Assembly: GCA_964589175.1 (NCBI GenBank)
Contig: CAZPRY010000044.1
Coordinates: forward strand, 1 to 30,863
Length of the DNA: 30,863 bases
Direction of reading: 5' to 3'
Source: CAZPRY01 sp964589175
GTDB lineage: Bacteria > Fidelibacterota > UBA2242
In this document: one piece after another, positions 25,223 to 30,863 of the stretch
How positions within the stretch are numbered: position 1 is the stretch's first letter
Layout: every line of letters begins with the position of its first letter
Translations under genes and position numbers: made by a program
The notes under the pieces: model-generated
What the model saw: only the letters and a program-made list of their open reading frames with translations
Databases searched by the model: none
Told to the model about the DNA's origin: nothing

Positions 25223-25401
25223 ATCAGAATTCCTTTGCGATTGAACCCAAGATAGCGGCATAATGTAGGCAATATCGACGGAATTTCCAGCGAAAAGCAG
25301 GGGTAGGCCGCCATGAAATCAGCCTTCCGGGTTGAAACGATCCTCATATCGCCCCGATGATCCGGGGCTCCTCAGGATGACCGGTTTGGGTTGACTTTAC
25401 T

Positions 25402-25749
25402 CTACAAAGAAGGCCGTTTACGGATTTCTAAAAATTCCACCGGCGCACCATTGTCCACGATGAAGGCCACCCGCACACCCTCGGACGGGCTGTTCGGCTC
25501 GATCAGAATCACCCGGCCCCGGATTGCCTCTTCGAGATTATCCACCTCAAAAGCCACGTGCGGAACGGTCTGCACCAGTTCCGGCAGGCTGCAGCCCGGT
25601 TCGAAGCGCATCCACTCGACACCGAAGGGGCTTTCTTCGAATCCATGAACATAAAACCCGAATTTCTCGAGATAGACTTCTCCCTCACGTGGAATCGTCG
25701 TGGGGATGCCGAGGTGGTGGTATTTCAGGCCGGGCTTCAACGCACTCAT
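25402..25749 (-). CDS. VOC-fold (glyoxalase/bleomycin-resistance-like) protein
   Basis: A 115-residue single VOC domain. It starts LKYHHLGIPTTIP, has PHVAFEVDNLEEAI in the middle and PVEFLEIRK at the end, which are the usual positions of metal ligands (His, His, Glu). VOC proteins range from glyoxalases to dioxygenases and epimerases, so no substrate is given. The ATG at 25749 overlaps the stop of the membrane-protein gene (ATGA), so the two are translationally coupled. The longer frame to 25803 is not needed. Confidence 0.85.
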   Translation of the reverse strand: MSALKPGLKYHHLGIPTTIPREGEVYLEKFGFYVHGFEESPFGVEWMRFEPGCSLPELVQTVPHVAFEVDNLEEAIRGRVILIEPNSPSEGVRVAFIVDNGAPVEFLEIRKRPSL

Positions 25750-25940
25750 TCTTCCAGTTCCTTGTCCACCCGCCGCTTTCCGAAATAGGCCAGGAGCAGC
25801 CAAATAGAGATGAGGATTGCTCCGATGGCGGCATTAATCAGGAATTTGCCATAAATCGTCTGGAAATCAGTGAGCCGGTACTTAACGATCGAAAAGGCAG
25901 TTCCCAGAACAACTATGATTACATAGAACATCAGCGCCAT
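25746..25940 (-). CDS. Small two-helix membrane protein (hypothetical)
   Basis: A 64-residue protein with two hydrophobic segments, about residues 2-18 (ALMFYVIIVVLGTAFSI) and 33-52 (FLINAAIGAILISIWLLLAY). A short polar loop separates them, and a charged tail (KRRVDKELEE) follows. It looks like a small inner-membrane protein with no recognised family. It is coupled to the VOC gene by a four-base overlap. Confidence 0.65.
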   Translation of the reverse strand: MALMFYVIIVVLGTAFSIVKYRLTDFQTIYGKFLINAAIGAILISIWLLLAYFGKRRVDKELEE

Positions 25941-26508
25941 GGTCGGTCGTATTTTTATTTTTGGTAGAAATCGACTTGGATACAGTTGCTTTTAATCCGC
26001 TTGATCAGCTGCTAACGAATGAGAAAGAAGATTATATGCTGACTTTTCTAATAAAAAATGTTGACCATATCTTGGCCATTCCATGTCATCATGAAATCAC
26101 GCAGGTTTTATCTATTATTCCGGCAATTAAATAACGTAAGCGGCATATTGGACTTTCGGATACTTAAAGAAGTTCTTAATCTTCTCTTTGTTTCGCTGGG
26201 TTTTGCACATATGACTTCTCAGGATGCTTCTTAATTGCTTCTCACTTCGCAGTTTTAATCTTTTCGACATTTTAAAGTCTTGTTTTCCCTATTTAATAAT
26301 CACATTTCAAAGAAATATTTAACTGTTTTTAATTGCCACAGTAATAATATTCCTTTTTGTGATTTTGACTGTCTGCCCCGCCTATTCCCGACCTCTGCGG
26401 AACGGTAGTCATCTATGAGTAAATGACATTCGCGTCGTGACGCAATTTTTGGCATTTGGCATAACGCCTATTAGATTGTAGATTTGCTGGAGTGGAGTTC
26501 GAATAATA
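25941..26508. other. Intergenic region with a possible gene remnant
   Basis: About 570 AT-rich bases. A plus-strand open stretch, 25961-26134, reads VEIDLDTVAFNPLDQLL and runs on to a stop without a proper start; it could be the tail of a lost gene. TTGGCAT is repeated in tandem around 26448-26462, ahead of the regulator gene. No -24/-12 promoter was found here. GGAGTGGAG about 12 bases before 26509 is the likely ribosome-binding site of the next gene. Confidence 0.4.
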
Positions 26509-28005
26509 ATGGCAAAAAAACCTGCACATAACATCCTCATCTCTTTCATCGGCAACAACGATTGCGACGCGCCTGAAAAACCCGGCGCGATTCTGTCCAT
26601 TCTAGAAAAATTACCTTTCGACCGGCTCTATATCCTCTACAATCACGAAAAATATCTCAGACCTGCCTCCGCCATTCTCGAATACTGTCGCCAAAATTAT
26701 CCTCGTATGGACGTCTGCTATCAACCGGCGCTGGCAGAAAATCCAACCGATTACAACACCATCTATCCCGCGCTCTACGCTGCTGTCAAGACAATTCAAA
26801 AGGAGAATCCATCTGCCGACTTCACGATTTCGATTACTTCCGGGACGCCAACCATGCACGCCTGTTGGATTTTTCTTCGTCAGGGCGGCGTAATCGATAG
26901 TAAACTTATTCAGATTCACCGCGAAACCGGCATTTCAGAGATCAATTTCGACCTGGACGACTTCCCCAAAATTCAAAATGTTAACACCGTCAAGGCTGAA
27001 CTGACAAAACTCTCCCGTGAAAACAAAAACCTGAAGCAGCGACTGAAACTCCAGTATGACGAAATGGTCGGTGTATCGCCTCAGATTTTAAAAGTCAAAG
27101 AACAGATCAAAATTTTCGCCGCAACCGACATCCCGATCTTCATAAGCGGCGAAAGCGGCACCGGCAAAGAACTGGTCGCCTCTGCGATTCACTTAGACAG
27201 CGTGCGGAAAAACAAACCGTTCATCAAAGTGAATTGTGGCGCGATCAGTCCACATTTATTCGAAAGTGAATTTTTCGGACACAAGAAAGGCAGTTTCACC
27301 GGCGCGCTTTCCGATAAAGAAGGCAAATTCAAACAAGCGGACGGCGGAACGATCTTACTGGATGAAATCGGCGACCTGCCCTCCGAGATGCAGGTCAAAC
27401 TCCTGCGCTTTCTCGATGGCGGTTCAATTCAAATCGTCGGCGGAAAAGAAGAAAAAGTTGATGTCCGCGTGATTTCCGCGACCAATAAAGACATTAAAGT
27501 GCTGGTAAAAAATGGCGGATTTCGAGAGGATTTGTTCTATCGGTTGGTGCAGGCAGAAATTTTCTTACCGCCGCTCCGCGAACGCGACAACGACAAGATT
27601 CTCATCGCCGAGCACATCGTCACAGAGCTCAACCGGAAATACGAGCGGAACAAGTCGCTTAATCCGTCCGCTATTGAGATTATTCGGAATAATAAATGGT
27701 CAGGTAACGTCCGTCAGATGAAGAACTCCCTCGAAGCCGCGTTTGTCTATCCCGGCGACGAAATCACCGCCGCCACGCTGAAAATTATCGAACTCGACAA
27801 TCGGACCGGGGAAATCACCATCCCATCTGAAGGTCTCGACATCGACAACGAATTGCTTCCGCTTTATTATAAAAAGGCCCTGGAACTGACCAACGGCAAC
27901 GCCGAGGCCGCCGCCAAACTGTTGAAACTCGAACCGCACACTTTCCGCGCCAGACTGCGAAAACTCGGAAAACGTCACGGCTTTACCGGTTATGCAGATC
28001 GCTAA
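26509..28005 (+). CDS. RtcR-like CARF-domain sigma-54-dependent activator
   Basis: A 498-residue regulator in three parts. Residues 1-160 resemble the CARF-like sensor domain of RtcR: ILISFIGNNDC at the start, FTISITSGTPTM (105-116) then CWIFLRQGG, and a LIQIHRE strand. CARF domains bind cyclic oligoadenylates or RNA-end nucleotides. A coiled segment (162-182) leads to the AAA+ domain, with Walker A GESGTGKE (214-221), the sigma-54 contact loop GSFTGA (261-266), Walker B GGTILLDEIGD (279-289) and arginine region FREDLFYRL. Residues about 450-490 form a Fis-type helix-turn-helix. Known RtcR proteins activate rtcBA RNA-repair genes; none are present here. Its likely target is the promoter 185 bp downstream. 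Confidence 0.92.
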   Translation: MAKKPAHNILISFIGNNDCDAPEKPGAILSILEKLPFDRLYILYNHEKYLRPASAILEYCRQNYPRMDVCYQPALAENPTDYNTIYPALYAAVKTIQKENPSADFTISITSGTPTMHACWIFLRQGGVIDSKLIQIHRETGISEINFDLDDFPKIQNVNTVKAELTKLSRENKNLKQRLKLQYDEMVGVSPQILKVKEQIKIFAATDIPIFISGESGTGKELVASAIHLDSVRKNKPFIKVNCGAISPHLFESEFFGHKKGSFTGALSDKEGKFKQADGGTILLDEIGDLPSEMQVKLLRFLDGGSIQIVGGKEEKVDVRVISATNKDIKVLVKNGGFREDLFYRLVQAEIFLPPLRERDNDKILIAEHIVTELNRKYERNKSLNPSAIEIIRNNKWSGNVRQMKNSLEAAFVYPGDEITAATLKIIELDNRTGEITIPSEGLDIDNELLPLYYKKALELTNGNAEAAAKLLKLEPHTFRARLRKLGKRHGFTGYADR

Positions 28006-28062
28006 AATATTGTACGAGAACTGAGATGAATGAATGCGGCGTTAAAAATCTTACGGGTCAAA

Positions 28063-28086
28063 GTAAAAATGGTTACCTACCTTTAC
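28063..28086. promoter_or_regulatory. Possible activator-binding dyad upstream of the sigma-54 promoter
   Basis: A 24-bp imperfect palindrome with outer arms GTAAA/TTTAC and inner partial symmetry (8 of 12 pairs). It lies about 130 bp upstream of the -24/-12 element, where enhancer sites for sigma-54 activators normally sit. Assignment is inference. Confidence 0.3.
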
Positions 28087-28189
28087 ATCTTGCCTAGCTT
28101 CGAATCGGCTCTGAAACCGTGATTAAGGAAACAGTTCTCCGTCGGAAAACCACCTTTTCTTTCACCGATCCAACAGCCGTCTTTGCTTT

Positions 28190-28206
28190 CTGGCATGACA
28201 AATGCA
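28190..28206 (+). promoter_or_regulatory. Sigma-54 (-24/-12) promoter
   Basis: CTGGCATGACAAATGCA matches the consensus YTGGCACG-NNNN-TTGCW at nearly every conserved position. GG (28192-28193) and GC (28204-28205) are separated by exactly ten bases, the spacing sigma-54 requires. Transcription would start near 28217, about 110 bp before the lipoprotein gene. The neighbouring upstream gene is a sigma-54 activator, which strongly supports the call. Confidence 0.75.
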
Positions 28207-28253
28207 CTATTTTATACGAGTTACTTGAAAAGGCAGAAAACAAGGAAGAAAAG

Positions 28254-28328
28254 ATGGTATGGAAATTTAGAAAAAGTATAAATTCAAACAGAAATAAATA
28301 CCTTCTATATTTTGGAGAAAATCAATGA
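28254..28328 (+). CDS. Possible 24-residue leader peptide
   Basis: ATG 28254 follows AGGAAG at good spacing and would be the first start on a transcript from the sigma-54 promoter. The 24-codon frame is basic and aromatic (MVWKFRKSINSNRNKYLLYF...). Its TGA overlaps the start of the lipoprotein gene (ATGA, 28325-28328), which suggests coupling. No homology is recognised. Confidence 0.3.
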   Translation: MVWKFRKSINSNRNKYLLYFGENQ

Positions 28329-28894
28329 GAAAAATACAATTTTTACTCTTAGTTTTATTCCTTTCGATATTCATGAAGTACTGTGCAACAGGTGAAGAGT
28401 ACCTCAAACCCGGTGCGGATTTTAGTAGATATTCCAGATTGGCCGTATTGCCATTAACAGATTACTTTAATTCCCCTGGTTCGGGTCAACAAGTCGCTGA
28501 TATTATCTCTTTTGAACTGTTGAAGCGAGGATTTAGCGTGATTGACAGAGCAAACACTCAAAAAATCCTATCCGAACAAAAATTATCTCTAAGTGGTGTT
28601 CTTGATGAAACTTCAATCCTAGCGGTTGGTCGAATACTGGGCGTTCAGGCGCTATTGACCGGTTCAATAAATGAATACTCTACGACATACTCTTATATTT
28701 CGTTTGCGAAAGATCCAACTTATATGCCAATTTCAGCGACTGGATTAACATTAAAATTGATTGATACAGAAACTGGTGAGATTGTTTGGGCTTCAACCGG
28801 AAGAGCAACTCAAATTGGAGAAGGATTGTATTCTGTCTGTTCACAAAATGCAGTTAAAAAAATGCTTCTTCAATTATCGAATCATCTCAAATAA
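28325..28894 (+). CDS. CsgG/LpoB/FlgO-like probable lipoprotein
   Basis: A 189-residue exported protein. Residues 4-18 are strongly hydrophobic and lead to Cys20, but the residues before it (FMKYC) are not a classic lipobox, so lipidation is uncertain. The mature part has the CsgG-type fold pattern: RLAVLPLTDYF, then ELLKRGFSVIDR, ILSEQKLSLSGV, GVQALLTGSI, and LIDTETGEIVWAS. Relatives are periplasmic outer-membrane-anchored proteins such as LpoB, FlgO and CsgG. GGAGA lies six bases before the ATG. It is the first main gene of the sigma-54 operon and is AT-rich compared with the housekeeping block. Confidence 0.8.
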   Translation: MRKIQFLLLVLFLSIFMKYCATGEEYLKPGADFSRYSRLAVLPLTDYFNSPGSGQQVADIISFELLKRGFSVIDRANTQKILSEQKLSLSGVLDETSILAVGRILGVQALLTGSINEYSTTYSYISFAKDPTYMPISATGLTLKLIDTETGEIVWASTGRATQIGEGLYSVCSQNAVKKMLLQLSNHLK

Positions 28895-28911
28895 TTCTAA
28901 GAAAGCGACTT

Positions 28912-30198
28912 ATGGAAGAAAATCAAAAAAATCTGGATAAAAAAACAACTGAGGAAGCGATCGCGGAGATGATGGACGATGTAAAAATCAATCCAAATCT
29001 AATTTACTTCTATCTTGGCGTATTTTCTCATAGTCTCGGAAAAATTGACGATGCAATAAATCATTTAGAAAAATATCTGGAAAAAGAACCGGATGACTAT
29101 CGCACAAATTTTTTAATTGGAGAGATATATGTTAACCAAGGGCAATTTCAAAAAGCATCCCAATGTTTAAAAAAAATCGTTTTTGATATTAAATCAAAAG
29201 ATGATTTTGAAACATTGGATAACATAATTAATAAACTCAAAGATAATGAGCAGTTCGAAATCGCTAAAGATTTGTTATCCAATGTTAGTGATATGAATTT
29301 TCAATTGACAATGGGATATCCGCTATCGTGGGAGGTTAAGACTGTTGGAGAATCTGAGATGCAATTCAAAGTATTAAAAGCCCGTCAAGAAGAACGTAAT
29401 AAGGTTATCTCCGATTTATCCCATACACTGAAAAATATTGTCGGTACAGTTGTAGACCCGCTCGAAAATCTCAAAGAAGCCAAACAGTATATCCAGACGA
29501 CCATTGACAACGCCTTGCGCGGCGCTAACCTGGTCCGGGAAATCACCAACGCGATGAACTATTCACTGAAAGGCGGGATCGAGGATTTTTATTATGATTC
29601 CGGTCATAATCAGGGGCGGGAATCGAAAAACTTGGTGGACATCGTAGTTACTTCCATAAAAAATTCCGTCGTTAACATTTTCGACAGTAAGTATTTTGGC
29701 GTCTTTACCCATAAATATTTTCCCGATAAAAAATCCTATGGGGATGCTAAAAGCGAATGGGAGATCACTTCACAAAAGACGAAAATCGCAGAGATTACTC
29801 CATTTCTGGAAAAATACTATTTCACTCCTGAGTTCGAGTTGGGAAATCTCGCCGGTTACGTCATGGGCAACGATAAAGGTTCGGCGGTCAAGCTGCTGAT
29901 TCTTTTGCAGGAGATGATTTTCAATGCTGTTAAATATTCGGCTTTTGTCAGTCGCGGTAATCGCTTTGTAAGGATCAAGTTTATCGATGAGGAAAGCACT
30001 ATTACTTTGCTGGTTGAGAATCGTTTCAAGCCTAAAGTGAAAGTCAAGACTACCGGGCTGGGGCATGTCATTCTGAAAAATTTCGCCGATATGCTGAATA
30101 CTACGCTTGAAGTTAAAACCAAAGATGAAGTATATTCGGTTAAGATTACCATTCCCAATTTCTGGAAGGAGAAAAAGCATGAAGATTCTATTCGTTGA
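28912..30198 (+). CDS. TPR-containing histidine kinase (cytoplasmic)
   Basis: A 428-residue protein with no membrane segment. Residues about 25-130 form two to three tetratricopeptide-like repeats (YLGVFSHSLGKIDDAINHLEKYL; IGEIYVNQGQFQKASQCL). A dimerisation helix then carries the likely phospho-acceptor His171 in SDLSHTLKN. The ATPase domain has an N-box (LLQEMIFNAVKYS, Asn338) and a short G-box (TTGLGHVILKNF). It overlaps the downstream receiver gene by 20 bp. Composition shifts from AT-rich to more balanced near 29450, just after the His box, suggesting a hybrid origin. The order TPR then kinase suggests that it senses a protein partner rather than an external ligand. Confidence 0.85.
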   Translation: MEENQKNLDKKTTEEAIAEMMDDVKINPNLIYFYLGVFSHSLGKIDDAINHLEKYLEKEPDDYRTNFLIGEIYVNQGQFQKASQCLKKIVFDIKSKDDFETLDNIINKLKDNEQFEIAKDLLSNVSDMNFQLTMGYPLSWEVKTVGESEMQFKVLKARQEERNKVISDLSHTLKNIVGTVVDPLENLKEAKQYIQTTIDNALRGANLVREITNAMNYSLKGGIEDFYYDSGHNQGRESKNLVDIVVTSIKNSVVNIFDSKYFGVFTHKYFPDKKSYGDAKSEWEITSQKTKIAEITPFLEKYYFTPEFELGNLAGYVMGNDKGSAVKLLILLQEMIFNAVKYSAFVSRGNRFVRIKFIDEESTITLLVENRFKPKVKVKTTGLGHVILKNFADMLNTTLEVKTKDEVYSVKITIPNFWKEKKHEDSIR

Positions 30199-30835
30199 AG
30201 ATGAGTTAGAGAAGAATATCCCGCGCCTCCTGCGGCTTTTTAAAAAGTACCTGTACAAACCTCAAAGGCAGGAGCTTAAAGCGCTGGAGGATGACCCAAG
30301 CGGATACGGCGCGACGCCGGAACAGATCAAGGAGATTGTTGAAAGAAATGATATCATAAGAGTCGCCTATCGTTTTCCTGACGCACTTAAAGAAATTCTC
30401 GACCATTACCAGCAGTATGCTCTGTTTATCATTGATCGCAACCTGTCTTTATCGGATTATGATTATGAAGAAGCAAACCAGTTGGACCCGCTCTTTACCG
30501 ATGCGCAATATAATAAATTCTTCGAGCGGGAAGGTGATTATCTTCTGAAAAAAATGTCACATCTGCCGGATTTCAAGACTATGTTTTACTTCCTGACTGC
30601 CTATTCTTATGATGATGAAATCCGCGGAAAAGAAGATATACAAGACCTGATAGATTTTGACCGACTACGGGCAGAAAACTTTATTGATAAATCGAATCCG
30701 GACGAGATAAATCGCCTGCAGAATATTATTGAAACTCAACCTATGCTGATCATCCAAAATGAAAACCAAAAGTATTTGGAGATATTGAAGAGGCGAATTG
30801 GTGAAGACGCTAGTGTAATGTCATTCATGATATGA
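30179..30835 (+). CDS. Response-regulator-like protein with enlarged receiver domain
   Basis: A 218-residue protein beginning MKILFVEDE, a typical receiver start with acidic residues 7-9. The likely phospho-acceptor is Asp86 in LFIIDRN, followed by Thr140 in FYFLTAYS and Lys171 in NFIDK. All key receiver residues are present, but they are spread over about 170 residues instead of about 110, with inserts before strand 3 and after Asp86. There is no DNA-binding domain, so its output may be protein interaction. ATG 30179 with GGAAGGAG upstream is chosen; it overlaps the kinase gene by 20 bp, pairing the two. The cluster may continue beyond the window. Confidence 0.82.
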   Translation: MKILFVEDELEKNIPRLLRLFKKYLYKPQRQELKALEDDPSGYGATPEQIKEIVERNDIIRVAYRFPDALKEILDHYQQYALFIIDRNLSLSDYDYEEANQLDPLFTDAQYNKFFEREGDYLLKKMSHLPDFKTMFYFLTAYSYDDEIRGKEDIQDLIDFDRLRAENFIDKSNPDEINRLQNIIETQPMLIIQNENQKYLEILKRRIGEDASVMSFMI

Positions 30836-30863
30836 CGGGTATAGTCGTTTCAGTTTAATTCTT

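Noticed and set aside
24383..25255. A 290-codon plus-strand ORF opposite rapA
   Set aside because: It mirrors conserved RapA coding sequence; no ribosome-binding site or family features.
28119..28328. A 69-codon ORF before the lipoprotein gene
   Set aside because: Its first half contains the sigma-54 promoter; only the last 24 codons, from ATG 28254, are kept as a possible leader peptide.
26509..30835. Classical rtc RNA-repair operon
   Set aside because: The regulator is RtcR-like, but neither RtcA cyclase nor RtcB ligase motifs occur in the window.

Overview
The window looks like a chromosomal segment from a Gram-negative-type bacterium: it carries a porin-like outer-membrane barrel, proteins with signal peptides and a probable lipoprotein. 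Base composition varies strongly. The housekeeping genes are near or above 50% G+C, while one large gene in the middle is very AT-rich. The gene set (PyrR-controlled pyrimidine genes, a class II ribonucleotide reductase, an IS200-like transposase, RapA, an RtcR-like sigma-54 activator) would fit a lineage of the Fibrobacteres-Chlorobi-Bacteroidetes/Calditrichota/KSB1 neighbourhood. No rRNA is present, so this placement is inference only.

Layout. (1) 1-1000: a solitary IS200/IS605-type TnpA gene next to tRNA-Gly(CCC). (2) 1036-3802: a promoter, a short upstream ORF and the B12-dependent ribonucleotide reductase gene nrdJ, closed by a 17-bp bidirectional terminator. (3) 3827-10289, all minus strand: a long housekeeping block read as pyrR-pyrB-pyrC-rplM-rpsI-rpsB-tsf-pyrH-frr. 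Its leader has a candidate PyrR-binding hairpin and an intrinsic terminator. (4) 10443-14896, minus strand: an AraC/GyrI-like regulator, a secreted ankyrin-repeat/metallo-beta-lactamase-fold fusion, a DUF6515-like secreted protein and a carboxymuconolactone-decarboxylase-like protein. (5) 15031-15957: a decayed ammonium-transporter gene followed by an intact porin-like gene. (6) 16427-21950: an accessory region with a very AT-rich 1295-residue protein (PD-(D/E)xK-like nuclease plus STAND-like NTPase, a likely anti-phage effector), an XRE/ImmA-IrrE regulator with an inverted-repeat operator, and a 21-bp-period degenerate repeat array. (7) 22138-25940, minus strand: RapA with a small winged-helix-like partner, a VOC-fold protein and a two-helix membrane protein. 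(8) 26509-30835, plus strand: an RtcR-like CARF/sigma-54 activator, then a well-spaced -24/-12 promoter, then genes for a CsgG/LpoB-like probable lipoprotein, a TPR-histidine kinase and an enlarged receiver-domain protein.

The best candidate for an undescribed system is region 8. Its regulator has the N-terminal nucleotide-sensing (CARF) architecture of RtcR, but no rtcA or rtcB is present. A sigma-54 promoter with exact GG-N10-GC spacing lies directly in front of a three-gene set for a lipoprotein, a TPR-kinase and a receiver. This suggests a ligand- or RNA-damage-gated sigma-54 switch that turns on a phosphorelay/envelope module. The STAND-nuclease gene and the 21-bp array are the next most interesting items.
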